Assembly (NCBI RefSeq): GCF_003074135.1
Contig: NZ_PPDK01000001.1
Coordinates: forward strand, 1,302,001-1,366,000
Direction of reading: 5' to 3'
Origin: Euzebya tangerina
GTDB taxonomy: Bacteria; Actinomycetota; Nitriliruptoria; Euzebyales; Euzebyaceae
Length of the DNA: 64,000 bases
Part shown: one piece after another, positions 7,440-16,622 of the stretch
How the letters are laid out: every line of letters begins with the position of its first letter
How positions within the stretch are numbered: the first letter of the stretch is position 1
Program-made: the position numbers and the translations under genes
Notes under the pieces: generated by a model
Databases searched by the model: none
The model's input: only the letters and a program-made list of their open reading frames with translations
Told to the model about the DNA's origin: nothing

Positions 7440-9365
7440 TCAGTGACAGGTCGTCGAGCCCGATCCGGCCGGTAGGTCCATGGCCGCGCTCCGGTCGAAG
7501 AAGCCTGACGGGCGCAACGTGAACCCGATGCTCGCCACCGGCATGACGGGCCAGTCCTCCAGGCTCGGGAGGTGGTTGTGGCCCATGACGTACCAGACCA
7601 CGACGTCGGTCGACTCCACCGACCGGTCGGCGGCTGTCCACGCCTCCAACCCCTCCCCACCCGCGCTCTGGTTGGGGTAGTTGCCCGCCGGATACCGCTC
7701 GTCGGCGTCATACGGCGTCACCCACAGGTGTTGCCACATGTAACCGGCTCGCTTGCGGATGGAGGAGTCCTCGGTCGCAAACGGCAGGATGTTCTCACCG
7801 GGAATGAGCTTGAACCCCGTCGGAGTCCCCATCCGGTTGGTCTGCGCCGCCGACTCGATACGCCAGTACCGCCCAGCGAACGGGTCGATCCGCCGCTGCG
7901 CCTGCTGCTCGGTTGCCAGCACGGTCCGCTCGCCGTAGAACGCGTTGCCCCAGGGGTTCTCCTCAGGCGGTGCCGGTCTGGTGTTCACCTCGACGACGGT
8001 GTTGGCGGTGCCGTCGATCTCGGTGTCCAGCCGCACGCAGAAGAAGTGCTGGTGGTTGGGTGCGTAGACCAGGTCGCTCAGCTTCGTCCCGTAGCGGGTG
8101 TCCTCCCCATGATCCAGACCACCGGTGGAGAGGATCCCGGTCAGCTTGACCTCGTACTCGATCCGGCCGTCCTGGTACAGGTACCAGTACATGGCGTACT
8201 CGTAGTTGCCGACCGTGGCGATGAAGCTGATCACGAGTCGGCGGAGGCGACGGACCTCCACCTCCTCGGTCCGGAAGTCGGTGTGCTTCCACGAGATGCC
8301 GAAGTCCTCCTCGTGGATGCAGATCGCCTGAGGGATCTGGTAGATCTCGCCGGAGGCGGTCGCGACGTGGGCGTCCAGGTACTGGATCTCGCCCAGGCAG
8401 TCGCACCCGAGCTCGAGCGGATTGGCCAACATCCCGACGCCGTACTCGCCGACGTCGAAGGCGTTCTTGCGGGCCTGGGTGTCGGAGGGGTCACCGTACG
8501 GGACGGTCATCTCGGCCAGGGACGCCCGGTAGATGATCGGGCGGGTCTCACCGGCGTCGTCGTAGCTGATCTGGTTAAGGATCAGTCCCTCGCGGTGCGA
8601 CCACCCGATCCGGACCGACCACTTCTGCCAGGTCAACCGGTCGCCCTCAAGCGTGAAGCTCGGCCCCTCGGGCTGGACGATGTCGAGGGGCTTGATGCTG
8701 TTGCGCGGCTGGTCCATCAGGCTGCTGGACCACTCGTGGGTGGTGCCGGCCGAGGGGACCGGCAGGACCCGCTGATCCTCGATTCGGATGATCTCCATGG
8801 TGGCGAGGTCGAGGATGACGATCAGCCCGTCGATGGGGCGGGCGTACTGGTTGTCGCCGGGCTGCTCGTGCACCCACACCAGTGCTCGGATGATGCGGTT
8901 GCTGGTCTCCGCCTCGTCGCCGTAGTTGCCGGCGGACCAAGGGTCGATGCAGACCAGCGACATGTCGGTGATGCCGCGCTTGGCCATCGCTGCCTGGAAG
9001 TCCGGGTCGTTCTGGATGGCCTCCTCCGCCTCGAAGAACTCATCCAGGATCACCGAGGGCTGCGCACCCTCGATGACGGTCCACTGGTCGATCTCCTCGC
9101 GGGTGAGGGAGACGACGACCTCCACGGCCGCGCCGATCTGGTTGTCGAGGAGGATCACCTCGGCGGCCCGGTCGACCGGGTCACCGTCGGAGAATCCGAG
9201 GACCTCGACCTTCGGCGGCTCGCGCAGGTCGACGCGGGCGAAGCGCGTGCGGTCGCCGAAGCGGTCATCGGCCTTGACGATGGCGACGGCGGCCAGGGTC
9301 TCCTGCTCGCTCAACCGGTCGAGCGGATGGGTGGCGGTTGTTGGCGGGGCGGCGGTGTCGGTCAT
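7440..9365 (-). CDS. Copper-containing primary amine oxidase
   Basis: The 641-aa protein oxidises primary amines to aldehydes with release of ammonia and H2O2, using copper and topaquinone. The topaquinone precursor is Tyr388 in the VGNYEY motif. The catalytic base is Asp304 in FDVGEYGVG, followed by LELGCDCLG. Two copper His are in NHQHFF and a third is expected in VMGHNHLPSLEDWP near the C-terminus. No signal peptide is seen, so it is probably cytoplasmic, as in Arthrobacter. The ATG at 9365 has GAGGAG upstream, and a longer frame to 9431 lacks this. No dedicated aldehyde dehydrogenase is nearby. Confidence 0.93.
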   Translation of the reverse strand: MTDTAAPPTTATHPLDRLSEQETLAAVAIVKADDRFGDRTRFARVDLREPPKVEVLGFSDGDPVDRAAEVILLDNQIGAAVEVVVSLTREEIDQWTVIEGAQPSVILDEFFEAEEAIQNDPDFQAAMAKRGITDMSLVCIDPWSAGNYGDEAETSNRIIRALVWVHEQPGDNQYARPIDGLIVILDLATMEIIRIEDQRVLPVPSAGTTHEWSSSLMDQPRNSIKPLDIVQPEGPSFTLEGDRLTWQKWSVRIGWSHREGLILNQISYDDAGETRPIIYRASLAEMTVPYGDPSDTQARKNAFDVGEYGVGMLANPLELGCDCLGEIQYLDAHVATASGEIYQIPQAICIHEEDFGISWKHTDFRTEEVEVRRLRRLVISFIATVGNYEYAMYWYLYQDGRIEYEVKLTGILSTGGLDHGEDTRYGTKLSDLVYAPNHQHFFCVRLDTEIDGTANTVVEVNTRPAPPEENPWGNAFYGERTVLATEQQAQRRIDPFAGRYWRIESAAQTNRMGTPTGFKLIPGENILPFATEDSSIRKRAGYMWQHLWVTPYDADERYPAGNYPNQSAGGEGLEAWTAADRSVESTDVVVWYVMGHNHLPSLEDWPVMPVASIGFTLRPSGFFDRSAAMDLPAGSGSTTCH

Positions 9366-9466
9366 CACAGCTCCTCGAGGGGTCGGCGCCGGAGAGATCT
9401 CGAACCTCCCCCCGCCAGCGGCTCCTGTCAACCCATCATCGGAGGAGACGGGGCGCGATCATCCCC

Positions 9467-11560
9467 CTACGACTCGTCGTCAGCGACCCGCACCGATCCG
9501 GCGACCCAGGTGCGGTCCCCGTCGCCGTCGACGTTGCACCGGTCCGGCTGGACATCGTTGAGCCCTCCGCCCATCGACACACGATCGTCCTGATCGGCCA
9601 CGACGGCGCCGTCCTCGTCCAGGATCTCGAAGCCGTCGTCGGTGAAGAGGACCGCGTACTTCGGGGGCCAGATGATCGCTTGTGCCTCGCCCTGCTCCTC
9701 GTACCAGACGCAGCCGCCGTCGAGGTCGGGGTCAGCGACGAGTTGGACGTCAGCAAGCAGGGCGAGTTGCCCATTGCGGATCTCCGTGGACGGTAGCGCG
9801 ATCGCACCCTCGACCCCGCCGCCCGGCGGCTCCGACCGGCCGGGGCCGTCGAGCACGGAGATGCAGATCTGATCGGCGCCGTACTGCCCAGCCAGGTAGT
9901 CGCGGGCGACGTCGTCAGGCGCCACGACGTCGATGGCGATTCGGTTCTCGATCACGTCGATCCCGTGGCCGGCCACGATGGCGTCCTCCCCAGGTCGGTC
10001 GGGCAGGACGATCCGGCTTCGGATGGCGGCCAGCAGGGCCAGGCTGTTGTCGACCTCTCGGGTGGCCAACGGCGCGTCCGGGCCAGCCAACTCGCGCAGT
10101 GCCGCGAGATGCCGGTCGGCGTCCTCGGTGAACAGGACGGTGAAGAGACCACCCGCACGCTGGTCGAGGTAGGCACCGGCGTAGGTGTCTGGGGCCTCTC
10201 GCGCCGCGTACTCGAGCACGATGGGCCCGACGGTGAGTGCCACCTCGTTGCGGGCGAAGATGTCATCGATCTCCTCGCGGGTGGCCGGAAAGCCGAACTT
10301 GGTCTCGGCCGTCGCCGGGTCGGCCAACAGCCGCTCGACCGTGTCGACGTCCGATGGCAGTCCACGCTCGGCGCGAGCCACCTGGGCCTGCGCCACGACC
10401 GGATCCTCGGACAGCGGACCGTCGATGGAGGGCGGTGGCTCTATCATTCCGCACTCGACCAGCCCACCAGCGGAGGGAGGACTCCCAGGCGTCGGGTTGG
10501 CCCCCTGCCGGAGGATCCCCAGGGTCCGGAGGATGGCATCGGTGATCACAGCAGTCCCCCCGGCCACGCGGATCGAGTCGACCTCGGGGAGCAGCCCGGC
10601 GACTGCCTCGTACTCCAACTGGCCGCCGCCGAAGGCCAGACCGTCGACCAGCAGCAGGCCCCCACCCTCGGCCGCGGCTGCCGGGCCAGCGGCGAGTGCA
10701 TCGGCGACGGACCGACCGGTCGCGACCCAGACCGTGTCGAACTGGTCCCGATCAGGTTCGGCCCGGTCCGCGGCCAGGACGGCCTGGGAGGTGGCGTAGC
10801 GATCCTGGCCAGCCAGACGCTCGACGAGGGCGACCGTCCCCTCCACCTCGGCCACGACGGACCGGCTGACGACCGCCTCACCCCCCACCACGATCACGCG
10901 CTCGGGCCTCAAGTCGGTCAGCGCCTGCCGGGTGACCTCCGGCAGGTCGTCCGTGGCCGTGAGCAGGATCGGCGCTCCGGTCCGCGCTGCCAGGGCACTG
11001 GCGGCAACCGCGTCTGCGAAGGCCGTCTCGGCCTCACCGGTCCCACGAACGAGGATGGCGTCACCGCCCGCTGGACTCGCCAGCGAGGCGGCGACCTGTG
11101 CCGCCGTGTCGAACCGCGACGCTCCCGCGATCCGTCGGACCGCCAGCCCCTGGTCCTCCAACTGCTCAACCGTCTGCGGGGACACCGCCTGCTCGCCCCC
11201 GACCACGACGGCATCCGATGCCCCCAGTCGGCGGATCTCCGCCAGCGTCGCTGAAGACAGCCCCTCCTGCCCGGCCAGTAGGACCGGTGCGTCTTCAGCG
11301 GCCGCCAGGGGACTGGCGGTGAGCGCGTCAGGTGGCAGATCGCCGCGAACCACCACGACCGTCTCGGCGGTGTCCCGGACGGCGGCGCTGATGGAAACCG
11401 CGGTGCTCTCGCGACCCTCACCGGCGACGCGCTCGACGTCGGCCGAGGCCGTCGCGCGCTCGGGCCCACTGGCATGGGCCGCGGGAGCGAGCAGCGGCAC
11501 CACCAGCCCCAGCACGACGACGATGAGCGAGATCCGGACACGGGCGGGGCAGAGGGTCAC
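9467..11560 (-). CDS. Secreted CW_binding_2 protein with a serine-protease propeptide-like domain
   Basis: The 697-aa protein has a signal peptide (about residues 1-31) and three cell-wall-binding repeat 2 modules (about 40-345, with markers VERVAGEGRESTAVSIS, VRRIAGASRFDTAAQVA and VERLAGQDRYATSQAVL). A domain with AGAYLDQRAGGLFTVLFTEDADRHLAALREL and GIDVIENRIAIDVV follows. That domain resembles the N-terminal module placed before trypsin-like domains in actinobacterial proteases, but no protease domain follows. The last 110 residues are unrecognised and contain a Cys pair. It is probably attached to the cell wall. Confidence 0.75.
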   Translation of the reverse strand: MTLCPARVRISLIVVVLGLVVPLLAPAAHASGPERATASADVERVAGEGRESTAVSISAAVRDTAETVVVVRGDLPPDALTASPLAAAEDAPVLLAGQEGLSSATLAEIRRLGASDAVVVGGEQAVSPQTVEQLEDQGLAVRRIAGASRFDTAAQVAASLASPAGGDAILVRGTGEAETAFADAVAASALAARTGAPILLTATDDLPEVTRQALTDLRPERVIVVGGEAVVSRSVVAEVEGTVALVERLAGQDRYATSQAVLAADRAEPDRDQFDTVWVATGRSVADALAAGPAAAAEGGGLLLVDGLAFGGGQLEYEAVAGLLPEVDSIRVAGGTAVITDAILRTLGILRQGANPTPGSPPSAGGLVECGMIEPPPSIDGPLSEDPVVAQAQVARAERGLPSDVDTVERLLADPATAETKFGFPATREEIDDIFARNEVALTVGPIVLEYAAREAPDTYAGAYLDQRAGGLFTVLFTEDADRHLAALRELAGPDAPLATREVDNSLALLAAIRSRIVLPDRPGEDAIVAGHGIDVIENRIAIDVVAPDDVARDYLAGQYGADQICISVLDGPGRSEPPGGGVEGAIALPSTEIRNGQLALLADVQLVADPDLDGGCVWYEEQGEAQAIIWPPKYAVLFTDDGFEILDEDGAVVADQDDRVSMGGGLNDVQPDRCNVDGDGDRTWVAGSVRVADDES

Positions 11561-11627
11561 GGTGAGTGAGACGTCGGCAACGCCCCGAGTGTTCCGAACG
11601 ATTCTCGGCAGCGCCCGCTACGAGGAA

Positions 11628-11759
11628 GTCCACGATCGTGCAGAAACGGGCCCATATGTGGGTTCGGCCCCGATCGTGCCGAATCCGTCGCGGGCACAGT
11701 GTCCACGATCGTGCAATACCGGCTGTATGTGTGGGTTAAGCCCCGATCGTGCGGAATCC
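11628..11759. repeat. Two-copy tandem repeat with CGATCG palindromes
   Basis: Two related 59-nt units (11628-11686 and 11701-11759) lie 73 bp apart. Each begins with GTCCACGATCGTGCA, which contains the perfect palindrome CACGATCGTG. Each ends with CCCCGATCGTGC and GAATCC. The stretch is the upstream region of the CW_binding_2 gene and downstream of the metallophosphoesterase gene. No coding frame fits it. It could hold regulator-binding sites. Confidence 0.7.
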
Positions 11760-11820
11760 CACGCTCAACGGCCCCCCGCGCCCAGACAGACGCCCGACCG
11801 CCGACGCCCCGAACCTCGCC

Positions 11821-12738
11821 CTAGACCCGCGGCACCAGGTCCAGCACCGACACCTCGGGGCGACAGGCGAAGCGGATCGGGTAGTAGACGCTGTGGCCCA
11901 GGCCAGCGCTCACGTGCAGCGGCATCCGCCCGCCGACCAGCGACGTCCCCTTGGCATTCCGTGGCGGGAGGTCGCAGTTCGACACCAACGCTCCCCACCC
12001 CGGTACCGCGAGCTGCCCCCCATGGGTGTGACCCGCCAGCGTCAGGTCGAACCCCTCCGACTCGAACCGGCGCAGCACCCGGCGGTAGGGCGCGTGGACC
12101 AACCCCAGCCGGAGCACGGCCGCCGGGTCCGGCACCAACGCCGAGATCACGCGGACGTCGTCCCGCTGGATGTGCGGATCGTCGATCCCGACGACCTCGA
12201 CCACCCCCGCCGGCGTGTCCACCCGCACACACGCGTTCTCGAGCACCGACCAGCCCGCCCCGAGCAGGCCCGCCACCAACGAGGCGGTGTCCAGCGGCCG
12301 CCCGCCCGGCCCGCTGCTCGGCTCCTTCAGATAGTTGGCTGGGTTGGCCCGACGCGGCGCATACCGGTCGTGCGCCCCCAGGATCGCCACCCCCGGGGCA
12401 CCGGTCGACGCCAGGACGTCCCGGTGCACCTCCACGACCGGCTCGATCGCCCGAGCGTGCTCGAGGTTGTCCCCGCCGGAGACGATCAGGTCCGGCTGAG
12501 CCTCCTCCGCCACCCGGCGCAGGTAGTCCAGCCGGTGATCCTGACCGGGCGCGAAGTGGAGGTCGGAGAACAGCAGCATCCGCAGCCGGCCGGCGCCATC
12601 ACGCCCGGTCCCACGCAGCACCCGCAGGGTCTCGTCACGACGCGCGTACCAGCGCCGCTCGATCAGCGACCCGTAGGCCACACACGCGGCACCAGCCGCC
12701 ACCACCCCACCGGCGAGGCGGGGCAGACCTTCGACCAA
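11821..12738 (-). CDS. Metallophosphoesterase, membrane-anchored
   Basis: The 305-aa protein has a hydrophobic N-terminus (about residues 7-23) and the calcineurin-like motifs SDLHF, GGDN, a histidine in VHAPYR and GHTHGGQ. The usual GNHD is GAHD here. Position two of this motif seems flexible in the PonA2-linked subfamily, so activity is not excluded. It starts with TTG 5 nt after the stop of the PBP gene and is almost certainly co-transcribed with it. The M. tuberculosis ponA2 region has the same order (Rv3682-Rv3683). The substrate is unknown. Confidence 0.88.
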   Translation of the reverse strand: MVEGLPRLAGGVVAAGAACVAYGSLIERRWYARRDETLRVLRGTGRDGAGRLRMLLFSDLHFAPGQDHRLDYLRRVAEEAQPDLIVSGGDNLEHARAIEPVVEVHRDVLASTGAPGVAILGAHDRYAPRRANPANYLKEPSSGPGGRPLDTASLVAGLLGAGWSVLENACVRVDTPAGVVEVVGIDDPHIQRDDVRVISALVPDPAAVLRLGLVHAPYRRVLRRFESEGFDLTLAGHTHGGQLAVPGWGALVSNCDLPPRNAKGTSLVGGRMPLHVSAGLGHSVYYPIRFACRPEVSVLDLVPRV

Positions 12739-12743
12739 CGGAC

Positions 12744-15434
12744 CTACCCGTCCGGGTCGACGACCGGCTCGGGAGGTTCGGCGGGGTCGGGCTCGCCGCC
12801 GTCGGGGGCCTCCTCACCCGGTCCACCGTCCGGCGGTGGTGGCTGCGGCAGCTCGCCCCCATCCACCGGATCCGGCTCCTCGCCGCCGTCTCCACCGTCG
12901 TCGGTCGGCTGAGGATCGGGCAGGTCGGTTGCCCCGGGGCTCACCAGCGGCTCGGGCGGCTCAGAGCCGTCGGGTTCCTCGGACGGCTCCTCGGACGCTG
13001 CCTCCTCCTCCGTCTGCTCCCGACCGACGACCAACGTCAGCTGGCCCGTCTCGCCGTCGATCCGGGCGTCGATGACGACACCGATCAGGTCGGGATCGGA
13101 GACACCCTGCTCGACCAGGATCGGATCGAGGCCGGCGTTGAGCGCGACCTGGGTCGCCTCCTCGATGCCGAGGCCCACCACCTCGGGCACTTCGGGTGGC
13201 GCACCCGTTCCGTCGGAGATGTTGAGGACCACCAGCGTCCCGCGAGGCGCCTCACTGCCTCCGCTGGGGCTCTGCGCCACCACGGTCCCCTCCGGCCGGT
13301 AATCGGCGACGACGACGCTCTCGGCGGAGAACTCCGCATCGGCCAGCGTCGCGATGGCCTGCTCCTCCATCATCCCGACGACTGACGGCACACGGTCGGA
13401 CGGGAGCCGTGGCGGCGGCGGGAAGTCCGCCACCTCGAGGTTGCGGTACTCGATGGCGTTGACCATGAAGTTGCGCCAGATGATGGTCGGCAGACACCCA
13501 CCGGTGACGTTGCCACAGCGGGAGTCCCGCATCGTCGAGGGGGTCTCGTTACCCACCCAGACGGCGGTCGACATCTGCGGGACGTAGCCCACGAACCAGG
13601 CATCGCGCCAGTCCTGGGTCGTCCCGGTCTTCCCTGCCGCCGGACGACCGATCTGCCCGTTGCGCGATGCCGTCCCGTTCTCGATCGGGCCGCGCAGCAA
13701 CGAGGTGGCCGCGGCCGCGTGCTCCGGCGAGATGACCTGCTCGCAGCGATCGCCGCCGCGATAGATCTCGTTGCCATCGGCGTCCTCGATCGACTGGATG
13801 GCGAACGGCTCGCAGCGGATCCCGTCGTTGGCCATGGTCCCGAAGCCGGAGGCCATGTCCAGCGGGTAGACCTCCGACGCACCCAGCACGGTCGCGCAGA
13901 TGCTCGGATCCAGTTCGGTGTTGCGGATCCCCATCCGCGTGGCGGTGTCGGCCAGACCCTGCGGGCCGGTGAAGCGGTCCACTAGGTGGGCGAAGTAGAC
14001 GTTGGAGGAGATGGCGGTTGCCCGCGCCATGTTCATCGTCCCGCCGGAGCCGTCGGAGTAGTTGCCGGGGTTCCAGCCGGAGTTCGCGCACTGCCCCGTC
14101 GGGTTGTACGGCGAGGGAGTGTCGATGGTGTAGGCCGGGGTGACCCCCGCTTCCAGTGCCGCGACGATCTCGAAGGCCTTGAACGACGAGCCGGGCTGGC
14201 GTCCGAACGAGGAGCCGACGCCCGGAACAGCCGGGAGCACCTCGGTCTGGCCGGGCCCCGAGCCGAACTCCTTCGGTCCGAAGCCGATGGCCAGGATCTG
14301 CCCGGTCTGAGGATCGATCGACGTCAGCGCCGACTGCGGCCCGTCGGGGTTGCTCAGCACCTCGGTGATCGCGTTCTGCGCGATCTCCTGCAGCGCCGGG
14401 TCGACGGTCGTGTTGATCGTCAGACCACCCTCGAGCACCAGCCGCTCCCGCGCCTCGGCGTCCACCCCCAGTTCGGGGATCTCGCGCAGCAGCGTGCGGA
14501 TGTAGTTGACGAAGAACGGCTGCTCGGCCTCCGCGATCGGCTGGATGTTCAGGCCCAGGATGTCCCGGATCTGGTCATCGGTCGCCTCTGCCGGCGCCCC
14601 GACCACAACCGCCAGCGCCTCGTCCTCGGTGATGAACTCGGCGCTCACCATCTGCTGGATGACGATGTTGCGACGCTCCAGCGCCGCCCGCGGATCGTTC
14701 AGCGGGTCGTTGGCGTTGGGTGCCCGCAGCATCCCGGCCAACATGGCGGCCTCGTCGATCGTGAGCTGTGAGATGTCCTTGCCGAAGTAGAACTCCGCCG
14801 CCGCCCCGAAGCCGTACACCTGGTTGCCCAGGTAGGCCTCGTTCATGTAGATCTCAAGGATCTCGTCCTTGGTGGCGTTCTGCTCCAGCTCGATGGCGTA
14901 GACGGCCTCGGCCATCTTCCGCTCGATCGTGGTCTCGGCCTGGCCGGTGATGTTCTTGATCAGCTGCTGGGTGATCGTCGAGGCACCGGACTCGATGTCG
15001 CCAGCCCGGATGTTGCCGAGTGCGGCACGTCCGATCGCGCGCCAGTTGACGCCCTGATGGTTGCGGAACTCCTGGTCCTCCGTGGCCAGCACGGCGTTCT
15101 GGACGTGGAGGGGGATCTCCTCGATCGTGACGTTGACGCGGTTCACCGCTCGCAGGACCGCTAGCTCGTCGCCGTTCGCGTCCAGGATGACCGAGCGCTC
15201 GGGGGCGCGATACCCCTCCAGGATGTCGCCGATCGGCGGGAAGTCGAAGACCTCGGTGTTGACTCGGTTGGTGATGTGCGCCAGCGGCTGGACGGTTGGT
15301 ACCAGCCCAGCACCGAATGCCGTTCCAGCGCCGATGATCAGGAGCGGGACCAGCAGGATGGCCAGCAGCAGCCGCAGCAGGACGTGCGGGTCGGAGTAGC
15401 TCGGCTGCTGCAATGGCAGAGAGGGAGAAGCCAT
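12744..15434 (-). CDS. ponA2: Bifunctional class A penicillin-binding protein with PASTA domains
   Basis: The 896-aa protein polymerises and crosslinks peptidoglycan at the outer membrane face. It has a membrane anchor (residues 19-44) and a GT51 glycosyltransferase domain with catalytic Glu119 in ATEDQEF and GASTITQQLIKN. The transpeptidase domain has S416-x-x-K419, S476-S-N478 and KTGTT near residue 607. PASTA modules cover roughly residues 690-830, followed by a Pro/Glu/Asp-rich tail. This is the PonA2-type layout of actinobacteria. It is translationally close to the metallophosphoesterase gene. Confidence 0.93.
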   Translation of the reverse strand: MASPSLPLQQPSYSDPHVLLRLLLAILLVPLLIIGAGTAFGAGLVPTVQPLAHITNRVNTEVFDFPPIGDILEGYRAPERSVILDANGDELAVLRAVNRVNVTIEEIPLHVQNAVLATEDQEFRNHQGVNWRAIGRAALGNIRAGDIESGASTITQQLIKNITGQAETTIERKMAEAVYAIELEQNATKDEILEIYMNEAYLGNQVYGFGAAAEFYFGKDISQLTIDEAAMLAGMLRAPNANDPLNDPRAALERRNIVIQQMVSAEFITEDEALAVVVGAPAEATDDQIRDILGLNIQPIAEAEQPFFVNYIRTLLREIPELGVDAEARERLVLEGGLTINTTVDPALQEIAQNAITEVLSNPDGPQSALTSIDPQTGQILAIGFGPKEFGSGPGQTEVLPAVPGVGSSFGRQPGSSFKAFEIVAALEAGVTPAYTIDTPSPYNPTGQCANSGWNPGNYSDGSGGTMNMARATAISSNVYFAHLVDRFTGPQGLADTATRMGIRNTELDPSICATVLGASEVYPLDMASGFGTMANDGIRCEPFAIQSIEDADGNEIYRGGDRCEQVISPEHAAAATSLLRGPIENGTASRNGQIGRPAAGKTGTTQDWRDAWFVGYVPQMSTAVWVGNETPSTMRDSRCGNVTGGCLPTIIWRNFMVNAIEYRNLEVADFPPPPRLPSDRVPSVVGMMEEQAIATLADAEFSAESVVVADYRPEGTVVAQSPSGGSEAPRGTLVVLNISDGTGAPPEVPEVVGLGIEEATQVALNAGLDPILVEQGVSDPDLIGVVIDARIDGETGQLTLVVGREQTEEEAASEEPSEEPDGSEPPEPLVSPGATDLPDPQPTDDGGDGGEEPDPVDGGELPQPPPPDGGPGEEAPDGGEPDPAEPPEPVVDPDG

Positions 15435-15494
15435 GACGGACCTTGAGTCTATGAGCGTTGGGGTGCTGACTCATCGCGCGCGGCCATTGACCGG

Positions 15495-16622
15495 TCAGGC
15501 AGCCACGGTCACTGTCTCCACGGTTGCCGCCCGGACCGCGTCCACATCGAGCTCGAAGCCCATGCCGGGGCGGGTGGGGACCCTCAGGTGCCCGTCGACC
15601 ATGACCCTTGGATCGGTGACGATGTCGGTGGCGAAGAATCGATCGAAGGCGGAGTTGTCCCCGACCAGCGTGAAGCCGTCCAGCGCGGCCAGGGCGGTGT
15701 TGGCAGCCCGTCCGATGCCGCTCTCGACCATGCCGCCGCACCACACGGGGACCCCGCGTGCCCGGCACAGATCGTGCATCTCGACGGCCTCCAGGAACCC
15801 GCCGACCCGACCCGGCTTGATGTTGATGATGTCGACCGCGTCGGCGCGGATGGCGTCGGCGACGACGGCGGTCGAGGTGGCCGACTCGTCCAGGCAAAGC
15901 GGCGTCGTGATCGCCGTGCGCAGGTCGGCGTTGGCCAGCAGGAACTCCTCGGGGAAGGGCTGCTCGATCAACAGCAGATCGAACGGGTCGAGGGCCTGCA
16001 GCGGTGTGATGTCGGTGGGTGCGTAGGCCGCGTTGGCGTCGACCTGCAGTGGCACGTCTGCGCCGAAGGTCTGCCGGACCGCTCGGACGGGCTCGATGTC
16101 CCAGCCGGGCTGGATCTTGAGCTTGATGCGCTGGTAGCCCTGGTCCAGATACGCCTCGACCGCCGCAAGCAACTCGGGGATGGAGGGGAAGATCCCCACC
16201 GACACGCCGCAGGGCACGCGGTCGCGCGACACACCCAGGTACGCGGCGAACGATCGACCCTCGGCCGTGAGTTCGGCGTCGAGGATCGCGGCTTCCAGGG
16301 CCGCCTTGGCCATCGGGTGGCCGTGGATGGGCCCCAGGAGGGGCCGGACGTCCTCGGCCCGGAGCTGCGGTGCGGCGAACAGTCGGGGGGCCAGGTGCGC
16401 GCTGATCAGCGGGATGACCAGGTCGGTGGACTCCGAGGAGTACAGGGGCCAGGGCATCGTCACGCACTCACCCCAGCCCTCTCCGGCGTCCGTGATGGCC
16501 CGCACGAGGACGATGTCGCGGACGGTCTGGGTGCCGAACGACGTCTGGAACGGGGCGATCAGGGGGAGCTGGACGCGTCGCAGTTCGAGCCCCTGGAGGA
16601 TCACAGGACCGGACCGGCCCAC
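15495..16622 (-). CDS. menC: o-Succinylbenzoate synthase / N-acylamino-acid racemase family enzyme
   Basis: The 375-aa enolase-superfamily protein has the KLKI motif for the first catalytic lysine, metal ligands in VDANAAY, IEQP and LDES, the second lysine in NIKPGRVGG, and WCGGMVESGIGR near the C-terminus. Members make o-succinylbenzoate for menaquinone, racemise N-acylamino acids, or do both. The GNAT gene immediately upstream (COG3375 type) often accompanies the racemase branch. No other men genes are nearby, so the racemase role is a real alternative. The start is uncertain because this frame overlaps the GNAT stop by 22 nt. Confidence 0.8.
   Translation of the reverse strand: MGRSGPVILQGLELRRVQLPLIAPFQTSFGTQTVRDIVLVRAITDAGEGWGECVTMPWPLYSSESTDLVIPLISAHLAPRLFAAPQLRAEDVRPLLGPIHGHPMAKAALEAAILDAELTAEGRSFAAYLGVSRDRVPCGVSVGIFPSIPELLAAVEAYLDQGYQRIKLKIQPGWDIEPVRAVRQTFGADVPLQVDANAAYAPTDITPLQALDPFDLLLIEQPFPEEFLLANADLRTAITTPLCLDESATSTAVVADAIRADAVDIINIKPGRVGGFLEAVEMHDLCRARGVPVWCGGMVESGIGRAANTALAALDGFTLVGDNSAFDRFFATDIVTDPRVMVDGHLRVPTRPGMGFELDVDAVRAATVETVTVAA

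Noticed and set aside
7572-9593. Long open frame of 673 codons antisense to the amine oxidase
   Set aside because: It mirrors a high-GC coding gene, has repetitive Val/Asp/Gly-rich composition and no domain. The opposite strand holds an unambiguous enzyme.
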